The notes under the pieces were generated by a model. The model made no database searches and was not told the DNA's origin. It saw nothing but the letters and a program-made list of their open reading frames with translations. A DNA stretch of 25,966 nucleotides from DATMFV01 sp964651005 (GTDB lineage: Bacteria > Verrucomicrobiota > Verrucomicrobiia > Chthoniobacterales > Chthoniobacteraceae). The position numbers and the translations under genes were made by a program. Positions 7,135 to 15,113 of the stretch are shown one piece after another (the stretch's first letter is position 1; each line of letters begins with the position of its first letter). The stretch lies in NCBI GenBank assembly GCA_964651005.1, contig CAZYVL010000025.1, forward strand, positions 1 through 25,966, in the 5' to 3' direction.

Positions 7135-7898
7135 ATGAACGACGACTTTTTCGGGCCGCAAGAATACGACGAGGAACCGCAGAAGGGGCGCGACCATCTC
7201 TTTCTCTGGACCGTCGGCATTCTGATCCTCATCGGGGCCACCCTGACGATCTGGCTCGGTTCGTTCTACGTCTTCGGCCACCCGGAAAAACCGGAGAGCT
7301 ACCGGATTCTCCAGAAACTCGGCAAACTCGACCCGCCGCAACGCTTCGAGTTGACGGAAGCGCCTGCGGGCAAGTTTTTCTCCCCCGAAAAAGCGTTCGA
7401 GTATTTCAGCGCGATGTCGCGCTACGAACTCTCCCGCGAGAACGAGGGGCTGCTGCGCGACTACATCAATAACTTCCGCAGCACCAAGCGGCTTGTCCCG
7501 TACCTGACGGGGCGCTTTACGATCATGAGTTCCTACGACCTCACGCCGGAGAACTTCTTCGGCTCCGGGGTGGTGGCGGTGGCGCAGTCGGTCGATTTCC
7601 CGCAGGTTCTCATCGAGCACGTTTACACCGCCCCCGCCAAGACCGTCCCGGTGCTCCGGCGGATGCTCGCCCCGGGCCTCGACATCAAGCTGGAAAAGAT
7701 GTCGGACCTCGCCGCGGTGCTGCACGTCGAGCGGCTGGCCGACGGGCGGCTCCAGTTCACCGTCGCGCCGCTTCTCTACGGCGCCTACGCGCTCAAGCAG
7801 GGGAGCGGCTCCTTCAGCCTCGAACCGCCCGCCTCCCTCAACCCGGCGGGCGGGCTGCCGATCATCCGGGGGCCGCTGATGGAGGATTGCCTCAAGGC
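7135..7898 (+). CDS. Membrane-anchored protein of unknown function, 3' end lost in assembly gap
   Basis: 255 residues are readable before the Ns. Seen: an acidic N-terminus (MNDDFFGPQEYDEE) and one transmembrane segment at about 25-47 (FLWTVGILILIGATLTIWLGSFYVFG). The rest is soluble and presumably periplasmic, with FSPEKAFEYFSAMSRYELSRE, LVPYLTGRF and YGAYALKQGSG. I recognise no family. The end is unknown: the same frame after the gap stops at 8053-8055 in unconvincing sequence. The gap length is a placeholder, so the true frame afterwards cannot be known. It may be cotranscribed with the Fe-S carrier. The stretch before the start has a short repeat of CATTCGCCCC. Confidence 0.75.
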
Positions 7899-7998
7899 NN
7901 NNNNNNNNNNNNNNNNNNNNNNNNNNNNNNNNNNNNNNNNNNNNNNNNNNNNNNNNNNNNNNNNNNNNNNNNNNNNNNNNNNNNNNNNNNNNNNNNNN
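7899..7998. other. Assembly gap of 100 N between two genes
   Basis: Exactly 100 N, the same size as the first gap, so a placeholder of unknown true length. It removes the 3' end of the membrane protein and possibly the 5' end of the histidine kinase. Confidence 0.97.
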
Positions 7999-8096
7999 AC
8001 GCCGGTTTTGACTGGAAGCCGGAGGGGGAGCGGGCCTATCATGGCCGCGTCTTGACCTCCTCAGCAGTCTACGACAGGGCGGGTGTTGCCAAAAAA

Positions 8097-9788
8097 GTGG
8101 GCACGGTCGCGGCGAAAGCGGCTCTTCTGGGTCTCTGCTATTTTTTCGCGGCGAGACTGGGGCTGCTGCTTGCCCTTCCGCACCCGGTCATCACGCTGAT
8201 CTGGCTGCCCACGGGGATCGCCACCGCGGGCCTCTTCCGGTGGGGCCTCCGGTACTGGCCCGTCGTTTTCGGCTCTGCCGCGATCCTCCAGCACTTCTCC
8301 TTCAACATCGCCTGGCCGATGGCGGGGGTGCTCGTGGCGGGGCAGACGCTGGCCCCGTTCTGCGCCGCGTGGGGGCTGCACCGCTCGCGGTTTCATGCCG
8401 ACTTCGACCGCCGCCGCGACATCCTCCTCTTCGCGAGCCTCACCGGCCTGGCCATGACGCTCTCCGCCGGAATGGGAACCTGCACCCTTTACGCCGCCGG
8501 GGAGATCACCGGCGACACCTTCCTTGAAAACTGGCGCACCTGGTGGCTCGGCGACTGGATGGGCGTGCTCGTCGCGGGGCCGATCCTGGTTTCCACCTCC
8601 TGGCACAACTGGAAGGCGCTCATGGAGAGGCGGCGGGAGTTCATCATCTGCGGCATCATCTCCGTCGGCGTGACCGGGGGGATTTTCTTCATGCCGAGCG
8701 CGCCGGGGAGCCTGCCACTCATCTTCATCCCGTTCTTCCTGACGATCTGGGCGGCGCTACGGCTCGGCGTCATGGGGACCGCGCTCGGGGTGCTCGCGCT
8801 CGCCGCCATCTCCGCAGCGGGGACGGCGACGAACCAGGGGCCGTTCCTCTACAGCGACTCCATCGAAAGCGTCTGGCTGCTCTGGGCCTATCTCATCACC
8901 GCCACGGTCTTCAACCTGATGATTACCGGCATCGAGATCGGCCGCAGCACGGCGCAGGCGGAACTGCTCGACTCCAAGCGCCGCCTTCAGGAGACCAACC
9001 GGGAACTTGCCGACTCCGTGCTGCGCGCCGAGAGGCTGGCGCTCGAAGCGGCGGCGGCCAACCAGTCCAAGGGTGCGTTCCTCTCCAACATGAGCCACGA
9101 GATTCGCACGCCGCTCAACGGCGTCCTCGGCATGACCGATCTGCTGCTCCAGTCCCCGTTGACCGAAGAGCAGCGGCAGTACGCAAAAGTCGCCCTCAAC
9201 TGCGGCGAAAGCCTGCTGCGGCTCATCGACGACATCCTCGATTTTTCCAAAATGGAGGTCGGCAAGCTCCGCCTTTCGCACCGCCCCTTCGACCTGCGGG
9301 AAGTGCTCGACCAGACGGTCGGGATCTTCACCCCGGCGCTCCGGGATGGCGTCACGCTCTGCTGCACGATCGCGCCCGGCACTCCCACCCGGCTCCACGG
9401 CGACCAGGGGCGGCTCGGCCAGGTATTACTCAATCTTGTCCACAACGCGGTGAAGTTCACCGAAAAGGGGAGCGTCTCGGTCCAGGCGGCGGCGGAAGCG
9501 GAGTCGGAGCGTTCCGTGACGCTGCGGTTCGAAGTGCGCGACTCCGGCCCGGGCATCTCCCCGGAGTGGCTCGCCCAGCTTTTCCAGCCTTTCGTGCAGG
9601 TGGACAGCTCCACGACGCGCCGGTTCGGCGGCACCGGCCTCGGCCTGGCGATCTGCAAGCAGCTCACGGAGCTGATGGACGGGAAGATCGGCGCGACCAG
9701 CACGGAGGGGGACGGCTCGCTCTTCTGGTTCACGGCGGTCGTCCGCAAACAGGTGAAACCGGAATCCGAGCCTCTCGCCCCGGAGTGA
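8097..9788 (+). CDS. MASE1-domain sensor histidine kinase
   Basis: Membrane sensor kinase that autophosphorylates on histidine. From the GTG at 8097 it has 563 residues. An N-terminal MASE1-like region of about eight hydrophobic segments (residues 1-280) includes FFAARLGLLLALPHPVITLIWLPTG, the typical 'W.P.G' start of MASE1. A short helix follows, then HisKA with MSHEIRTPLNG (His334) and HATPase_c with LLNLVHNAVKF (N box), VRDSGPGIS (G1) and FGGTGLGLAICKQL (G2). There is no receiver domain. The open frame continues upstream into the gap (GFDWKPEGERAYHG...), so the true start may lie earlier. Alternatively those residues belong to the preceding gene. No response regulator is adjacent. It ends 15 bp before the convergent efflux operon. 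Confidence 0.88.
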   Translation: MGTVAAKAALLGLCYFFAARLGLLLALPHPVITLIWLPTGIATAGLFRWGLRYWPVVFGSAAILQHFSFNIAWPMAGVLVAGQTLAPFCAAWGLHRSRFHADFDRRRDILLFASLTGLAMTLSAGMGTCTLYAAGEITGDTFLENWRTWWLGDWMGVLVAGPILVSTSWHNWKALMERRREFIICGIISVGVTGGIFFMPSAPGSLPLIFIPFFLTIWAALRLGVMGTALGVLALAAISAAGTATNQGPFLYSDSIESVWLLWAYLITATVFNLMITGIEIGRSTAQAELLDSKRRLQETNRELADSVLRAERLALEAAAANQSKGAFLSNMSHEIRTPLNGVLGMTDLLLQSPLTEEQRQYAKVALNCGESLLRLIDDILDFSKMEVGKLRLSHRPFDLREVLDQTVGIFTPALRDGVTLCCTIAPGTPTRLHGDQGRLGQVLLNLVHNAVKFTEKGSVSVQAAAEAESERSVTLRFEVRDSGPGISPEWLAQLFQPFVQVDSSTTRRFGGTGLGLAICKQLTELMDGKIGATSTEGDGSLFWFTAVVRKQVKPESEPLAPE

Positions 9789-9803
9789 CCCGCCGCTACA
9801 AGA

Positions 9804-11318
9804 CTACAAGGCGCCCCAGCCGCCGCCGAGTGCGCGGGCCAGCGCGATCGTCGCCTGGAACCGGGCGTTGAGCGTCTGGATGCGCGCCAGCCGGGCGTTG
9901 AGGAGCGAGCGTTGCGCGTCCACGACCTCGAAGTAGCTCGTCTTCCCCTCGATATACTGTTTGCGCGCCAGTTCGACCACCTTCCGCGCCTCCTCCTCGG
10001 AACGCGCGCGCGCCTGCGCCTGCCCGGCGCGGCAGCGGAGGTCGCCGAGCGCGTTTTCCACTTCCTTGAGCGCGGTGAGCGCGGTTTCGCGGTAGGCGGC
10101 CAGCGCCTCCTCGCGCCGGGCGCGGGCGGCACGGAGGTTCGCGAGATTGCGCCCGCCCTCGAAGATCGGGATCGAGACGCTCCCCATCACCGCCAGCGCG
10201 CGGCTCTGCGTCTCGAAGAGGCGGTCGCCCGTGCCGCTCTCAAAGCCGCTCCGCCCCTCGATGTTGAAACGCGGGAGCATCCCGGCGCGCGCGACGCCGA
10301 TCCGCTCCCCGGCGGCGGCGAGCCGGTGCCGCGCTTCGGCGAGATCGGGCCTCCTCTCCAGCAGCGCGGAGGGGATGCCCGCCGGAATGGCGGGCAAGGG
10401 CGTCTCCCGCAGCGGGCGGGCCGCGACGCGGAAACCGCTCGCCGCCTCGCCGACGAGCGCGGCCAGGCTGTTCTCCAGCCCGGCGCGGAGGCGCAGCGCC
10501 TCCTGAAGATCGGCCTCGGTGTCGGCGAGCGCCATCTGCGAGCGCGCGAGGTCGAGTTCGCTCGCGACCCCGGCCTTGACCCGCTCCGCGTTGAGCTGCA
10601 CGGCGTCGCGGCGGAGCGTCACCGTCTCGCGCAACGCCGCGATCTCCGAATCGTACGCCCGGAGCGTGAAGTAGGCCGAAGCCACCTCCGCGCCAAGGCT
10701 CAGGCCGACGGCCCGCCGGTCCGCCTCGGCGGCGCGCGTCTCCGCCCACGCCCCGGCGACCGCGTGGCGCACCCGGCCAAAAACGTCGATCTCGTAGCCT
10801 GCGACAAACGAGGTGCCGAAATCGTTAAAGCGGTTGGATAGCGGCTGGCTGGAAAACACCGGCGGCGCGCCTCCGCCTCCGGCCCCGGCAGGCGCGCCAA
10901 ATCCCGCGGCCGCGCCGTCCCCGGCCAGTTCGGCACGCTGGGTGGCCGCCGTGTTCGTGGAGCGGGTGCGGGAAGCGTTCAGATCCAGGCGCACCTGCGG
11001 GAAAAACCCGGCTGCGGCGGCGCGGGTCTCCTCGCGCGCCACGACGACGCGGGCGAGCGCCTGCGCGAGATGCGGGTTCGAACGCCGCGCCTGTTCTTCC
11101 AGCGCGTCGAGCCGCTTGTCTCCAAAAAGGGTCCACCAGTCGGAGCCGCCGCCGTCCACCGGAGCCGGGGACGCAGGAGCAGGAGCGGGCGCGGAGGCGT
11201 TCTTGTACGCCTCCGGCATGGCAGCCAGAAGAGGCGGCGCGCCGGCCCGGGCGAAGAGAGCCGGGGCCACGCCCAGAGCGAGCAGCAGCCCGGTGGCCGA
11301 AGAGCGAAAGCGTTTCAT
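9804..11318 (-). CDS. TolC-family outer-membrane efflux protein (NodT-like)
   Basis: 504 residues. It forms the outer-membrane channel of the adjacent MFS pump. Seen: a signal peptide at 1-25 (LLLALGVAPALFARAGA), then DWWTLFGDKRLDALEEQA, typical of NodT-like factors. Two repeats of long helices follow, with PLP-type motifs: IPSALLERRPDLAEARHRLAAAGERIGVARAGMLP is the classic second-repeat signature, and EGKTSYFEVVDAQRSLLNA the last helix. NodT proteins are usually lipoproteins, but I see no lipobox cysteine here. A Gly/Ala-rich insert (about 125-155) sits where a periplasmic loop is expected. The ATG at 11316-11318 overlaps the stop of the adaptor gene in ATGA, so translation is coupled. Confidence 0.95.
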   Translation of the reverse strand: MKRFRSSATGLLLALGVAPALFARAGAPPLLAAMPEAYKNASAPAPAPASPAPVDGGGSDWWTLFGDKRLDALEEQARRSNPHLAQALARVVVAREETRAAAAGFFPQVRLDLNASRTRSTNTAATQRAELAGDGAAAGFGAPAGAGGGGAPPVFSSQPLSNRFNDFGTSFVAGYEIDVFGRVRHAVAGAWAETRAAEADRRAVGLSLGAEVASAYFTLRAYDSEIAALRETVTLRRDAVQLNAERVKAGVASELDLARSQMALADTEADLQEALRLRAGLENSLAALVGEAASGFRVAARPLRETPLPAIPAGIPSALLERRPDLAEARHRLAAAGERIGVARAGMLPRFNIEGRSGFESGTGDRLFETQSRALAVMGSVSIPIFEGGRNLANLRAARARREEALAAYRETALTALKEVENALGDLRCRAGQAQARARSEEEARKVVELARKQYIEGKTSYFEVVDAQRSLLNARLARIQTLNARFQATIALARALGGGWGAL

Positions 11319-12475
11319 AAACCTTGGTTAATGGCGACGCGGACGACGACGGAAAGCCCCTGCCGGATGCGCTCGTGCACGTCGCGGATGCTCCCGGGGT
11401 CGAAGACGATCTTGACGGGGACGCGCTGCACGACCTTGGTGAAGTTGCCCGTGGCGTTATCCGGCGGCAGCAGGGCGAAGCGCGCCCCGCTCGCCGGGGA
11501 GAGGCTCTCCACCTTGCCCGAGAATTTCCGCCCCGGCAGGGCGTCGATCCGGATTTCCACCGGCTCGCCCGGCGTCATCCCGGCAAGCTGGGTCTCCTTG
11601 AAATTCGCGACGATCCAGACCTCCTCCTCGGCGATGGAGAAGAGCGTCTGGCCCGGTTCGACGCGGCTGCCGATCTCGATGTTCCTGTTCCCGACGCGGC
11701 CCGCGACCGGCGCGGTGATGACCGTGTAGCCCCGCTCCAGCTCCGCGTCGCGCAAGGCGGCCTGCGCGGCGGCAGTGTTGGCGCGCGCCGCGTCGTGCTG
11801 CGCCTCGGCGGCCTGCCCGGAAGCCTGGAGCGCGGCGAGGCTGGCCCGGGCGGCTTCCAGGCTCGCTTCCGCGCCGCGCCGGTCGGCAAGGGCGGCTTCG
11901 CGCGCGCTGCGTGTGGCATCGACATCGCTTTTGGCGATCGCGCGCGTGTCGCGTTCGTAGAGATGCGCGTCGCGGTGGAGATTGGCTTCGGCGAGCTGGA
12001 GATCCGCCGCGCTCCGGGCGAGGCTCGCCTGGGCCTGGTTGATCTCGGACTGCGCATGGGCGGTGCGCGCCTGCGCTTCCGCCACGGCCGCGAGCGCCTG
12101 CGCCTCTCCCGCTTTCGCCTGGGCAAGCGCGGCCTGCGCCTTTTGCACGGCAATCTCGTACCGGAGCGGATCGAGCCGCGCGAGCGGTTCGCCCGCCGTG
12201 ACGGCCTGGTTCTCCCGCACGAGCACTTCGGTCACGGTCCCCGCGATGCGCGGGCTGATCGGGTGGAGATGGCCGACGACATAGGCGTTGTCCGTGGTCT
12301 CGTACCGGAGCGCCTGGACGATCCAGTGCGCCAGCAGGAATACGGCCACGGCGGCGAGCACGCCCCCGGCGATCCAGCGGAGCCGCCGAGGCGGTTTTTT
12401 CGCAAGCGGCGGTTCCTTTTCCTTCCGGCGGGGCCGGTGGGGAGGAGCGGAGTCGGTTTGAGTCGGTGAATCCAT
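11315..12475 (-). CDS. EmrA/HlyD-type membrane fusion protein
   Basis: 386 residues. Periplasmic adaptor linking the MFS pump to the outer-membrane channel. Seen: a basic Pro-rich cytoplasmic start and one transmembrane segment at about 33-52 (IAGGVLAAVAVFLLAHWIV). Then YETTDNAYVVGHLHPISPRIAG, the hallmark of EmrA-like adaptors, and a lipoyl half-motif. An Ala/Gln/Glu-rich coiled-coil hairpin covers about 105-265, followed by APVAGRVGNRNIEIGSRVEPGQ and a beta barrel with VWIVANFKETQL. The start ATG at 12473-12475 (MDSPTQ) is 7 bp after the pump's stop codon. A longer frame reads back into the pump gene and was rejected. Confidence 0.95.
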   Translation of the reverse strand: MDSPTQTDSAPPHRPRRKEKEPPLAKKPPRRLRWIAGGVLAAVAVFLLAHWIVQALRYETTDNAYVVGHLHPISPRIAGTVTEVLVRENQAVTAGEPLARLDPLRYEIAVQKAQAALAQAKAGEAQALAAVAEAQARTAHAQSEINQAQASLARSAADLQLAEANLHRDAHLYERDTRAIAKSDVDATRSAREAALADRRGAEASLEAARASLAALQASGQAAEAQHDAARANTAAAQAALRDAELERGYTVITAPVAGRVGNRNIEIGSRVEPGQTLFSIAEEEVWIVANFKETQLAGMTPGEPVEIRIDALPGRKFSGKVESLSPASGARFALLPPDNATGNFTKVVQRVPVKIVFDPGSIRDVHERIRQGLSVVVRVAINQGL

Positions 12476-12482
12476 AAAAAAG

Positions 12483-14108
12483 CTAGTGAACCGAAGAGAG
12501 GTCCGCATCTTTCGGGCTTCCCTTGCCCAGAAGGAGAAGAAGCGGAAGCGAAAGCAGGAACGCGGCGGCGACGCAGAAAAAGACATCGCTGAAGGCCAGC
12601 AGCGTCGCCTGGCCGTTGACGACGCGATCAAGCAGATGCAACGCCTGCCGCCGGATGCCCTCGTGGTCGGCGCTGTGCCGCGCCAGCCCGGCCATCCACG
12701 CCTGGAGGCGCGCCATCGTCTGCGGCTCGAAGAGGGTGAGCTTCTCCACGAGCACCGCCCGGTGCACCGCCTCCTGCCGCGCGACGAAGGTGGTAATGAG
12801 CGCGATGCCGACGCTGCTGCCGAGCTGGCGGGTGAGGTTGTAGAATCCCGACCCTGCCGGAATCTCGCTCTTGGGCAGGCCGCCGAGCGTGGCGAGGCTC
12901 AACGGGACGAACATCAGCACGCTGCCGATGCTCCGGTAGATCAACGGCCAGAAAAGGCTGTGCACGCCGGTATCGGGGTTCATCCGCATGAAGAGCACGG
13001 CGCAGTAGACCGTCACCAGCGCCCCCGTCGCGATGAGCAGGCGCGGGTCGAAGCGGTTGGAGAACTTCCCCACCACGATCATCATCCCTGCGGCGGCCAG
13101 CGCGCCGGGCATCTGGAGGAGGCCGCTCTGCGTGGCGGTGAAGTGGAGATCGTTCTGCACGAAAACGGGAATGGCGAAGATGATCCCGTAGATCCCCATC
13201 CCCATCACCATCGAATAAAGGCTGCCCGCCGCGACGGAGCGGTGCCGCAGCACGCGGAGATCCACGGCGGGATGCTCCACGGAAAGCTCCCGCCAGATGA
13301 AGAAGAGCAGCCCCAGCGCGCTCCCCACGGCCATCGCGATGATAAACCGGGAGCTAAACCAGTCTTCCTGCTGCCCCTCCTCCAGCATCGTCTGGAAGCA
13401 CCCCAGCCCGAGTGTGAGCAGGGCGATCCCGAGCCAATCCACGCGCGAGCCGGCCCCGGCCCGTCTCTCCCCCGGCGCGTCGCGCGGCAGAAAGACAAGC
13501 GCCATGAGCACCGCGACGATCCCCACCGGGAGGTTGATGAAAAAGATCCACCGCCAGCCGAGATGATCCGTCAGGTAGCCGCCGAGCACCGGGCCAAGTG
13601 CCGGGCCGGAGATGACGCCGATGCCGAAGACCGCCTGTGCGGCCCCCTGCTCCGCGCGCGGAAAGGTTTCAAAGAGGATCGACTGCGCCTTCGCCAGCAG
13701 CCCGCCGCCGCACAACCCCTGAAGGACGCGGGAGAGGATGAGCGTCACCAGGTTCGCCGACATGCCGCACAGCAGCGACGCGGCGGTGAACCCCGCCAGC
13801 GAGAAGACCATGTACCGCTTTTTGCCAAAACGGTAGCCGAGCCACGCCGTGAGCGGGATGATGACGACGTTGGCGCAGGAATACCCGGTGGAGACCCACC
13901 CCGCCTCGGAGAGCGTCGCGCCGAGGTTCCCCTGAATGTCGGGCAGCGCGACGTTGACAATGCTCGTGTCGATGACTTCCAGAATGGCCCCGAGCGCGGC
14001 GGTCAGCGCGATGACCCATTTGAGCAGGTTGCGCTCCGCCAGGCGGGCGGCGAGCGGCCCGAGCAGCGAGGTGTCGGAGCCGTAGAGGGAATGCGAAAGC
14101 GCGCTCAT
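12483..14108 (-). CDS. DHA2-family MFS drug efflux transporter (EmrB/QacA type)
   Basis: 541 residues, typical for the 14-TM DHA2 family of proton-coupled drug exporters. Seen: the first helix with ILEVIDTSIVNVALPDIQG (the 'D.TIVNVALP' signature), and WVSTGYSCANVVIIPLTAWLGYRFGKKR (motif A). Helix 5 has motif C, GPALGPVLGGYLTDHLGWRWIFFINLP. A long loop with charged residues (PGERRAGAGSRVDW) separates the halves. The extended N-terminus of about 25 residues is soluble. The ATG at 14106-14108 overlaps the stop of the TetR gene in ATGA. With the adaptor and outer-membrane factor it forms a complete EmrAB-TolC-like tripartite pump. Substrates are probably hydrophobic toxicants, but nothing in the sequence fixes them. 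Confidence 0.96.
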   Translation of the reverse strand: MSALSHSLYGSDTSLLGPLAARLAERNLLKWVIALTAALGAILEVIDTSIVNVALPDIQGNLGATLSEAGWVSTGYSCANVVIIPLTAWLGYRFGKKRYMVFSLAGFTAASLLCGMSANLVTLILSRVLQGLCGGGLLAKAQSILFETFPRAEQGAAQAVFGIGVISGPALGPVLGGYLTDHLGWRWIFFINLPVGIVAVLMALVFLPRDAPGERRAGAGSRVDWLGIALLTLGLGCFQTMLEEGQQEDWFSSRFIIAMAVGSALGLLFFIWRELSVEHPAVDLRVLRHRSVAAGSLYSMVMGMGIYGIIFAIPVFVQNDLHFTATQSGLLQMPGALAAAGMMIVVGKFSNRFDPRLLIATGALVTVYCAVLFMRMNPDTGVHSLFWPLIYRSIGSVLMFVPLSLATLGGLPKSEIPAGSGFYNLTRQLGSSVGIALITTFVARQEAVHRAVLVEKLTLFEPQTMARLQAWMAGLARHSADHEGIRRQALHLLDRVVNGQATLLAFSDVFFCVAAAFLLSLPLLLLLGKGSPKDADLSSVH

Positions 14109-14767
14109 GGCGGATCGGACACGCCCGCTCCAACCCCTCTGGCGACCATCTCGATCGCGGCGGCGACATAGGCCGCGTGCCCGTACTCCCGGGGCGGAAA
14201 GGGGGAGCCACGCCGCAGCACGGCGGTGAAGATCATCGCGCTCAGGAGATCGGCGGCGATGGCCGGGTTGATCTCCTGGCGCACCGAGCCGTCGCGGCGG
14301 CCTTTCTCCACGGCGGCGGCCAGCTCCGCCTTGAGCGGCGCGAAGATGCCACGCAGCACGCGCGGCTCGTAGTCGCGATGCTTGTGGTGCTCGCCCAGCA
14401 GCGTCTTGACGAGCGGGAGATTCTGCCGCAGCACCGCCTCGTAGAGCGCGGCGTAGCGCGCGAGCGACGCGCGCAGGTCCGCCCCGGGGAGCGGCGGCTG
14501 GGAGGAGAGAAGCTCCGCCTGCTGGTCGATGATCCGCTGCAACACCGCCGACTGGAGATTCTCCTTCGTCTGGAAGTGGCGGAAGAGCGTGACTTCATTC
14601 ACCCCCGCCTCCCGCGCAATCGCCCGCGTCGTCGCCCCTTCGAACCCGTCGCGCGCGAACACCGTGGCCGCCGCGCCGAGCAGGCGCTCGCGCGTGTCGC
14701 CGCCGCGCTCAGAGCAAGGGCGCGAAGAAGCGGAAGGATCGGAACGGGATGCGTCGGGCGGTGTCAT
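14105..14767 (-). CDS. TetR/AcrR-family transcriptional regulator of the efflux operon
   Basis: 220 residues from the ATG at 14765-14767. DNA-binding domain at about 24-70: TRERLLGAAATVFARDGFEGATTRAIAREAGVNEVTLFRHFQTKENL, with the helix-turn-helix near 46-66. The rest is a helical ligand-binding domain with no recognisable ligand signature. It is the first gene of the operon regulator-pump-adaptor-channel and overlaps the pump by 4 bp. It would normally repress the operon until the pump substrate binds. The start is ambiguous: an upstream ATG at 14783-14785 would add six residues. The palindrome 14766-14785 spans both start codons, so binding there would block the gene's own expression. Confidence 0.93.
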   Translation of the reverse strand: MTPPDASRSDPSASSRPCSERGGDTRERLLGAAATVFARDGFEGATTRAIAREAGVNEVTLFRHFQTKENLQSAVLQRIIDQQAELLSSQPPLPGADLRASLARYAALYEAVLRQNLPLVKTLLGEHHKHRDYEPRVLRGIFAPLKAELAAAVEKGRRDGSVRQEINPAIAADLLSAMIFTAVLRRGSPFPPREYGHAAYVAAAIEMVARGVGAGVSDPP

Positions 14768-14785
14768 GCAAGTGCTTGCTTGCAT
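14766..14785. promoter_or_regulatory. Palindromic operator candidate over the tetR start
   Basis: Perfect 7-bp arms ATGCAAG (14766-14772) and CTTGCAT (14779-14785) with a 6-bp centre TGCTTG. Length and symmetry suit a TetR dimer. It overlaps the start codon of the regulator gene. It lies in the region shared with the divergent lyase-like gene, about 330 bp from that gene's start. No second copy was noticed in the intergenic region. Confidence 0.55.
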
Positions 14786-15113
14786 TCCTTTTGTCTTCTT
14801 CCCTGCCCTCCGGCAAGTTCTTTTCGACCTTGTTGCAAAAACACCGCAACCAATGCGCCGGTCCGGGGTTTCTTATCGCCGACGGCTCCATTGGCGCGCT
14901 GGCAATTGCTTGCGCGCCCGTGTCGCCGTCCCTTATTCTTGGGAACCCCTCCAGAACCGCTGTTTCATTCCATCGACAGCCTATCTTGAGGGTTTTTGAG
15001 AACCCCAATACTCCAACACCTAAAAGTCCCAAAACCGCTGCTCCCGGAGTCGCTTTACGGGCGAAACCGAAGGTCCAGTTATTGTTCAGCCGCCAGTCCA
15101 AGATTGCCCTCCA
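14786..15113. other. Intergenic region between divergent tetR and the secreted lyase-like gene
   Basis: About 330 bp without a convincing gene; the open frames here are short and low-complexity. It is visibly less GC-rich than the flanks. I see a weak inverted repeat GGGTT/AACCC at about 14992-15007 and no clear sigma70 promoter for either gene. The regulatory elements of both divergent transcripts must lie here. Confidence 0.6.

Noticed and set aside
9804..15113. Efflux operon plus divergent lyase-like gene as a single undescribed system
   Set aside because: The efflux set is a standard TetR-EmrB-EmrA-TolC arrangement. Nothing beyond the shared intergenic region links it to the polysaccharide enzyme.
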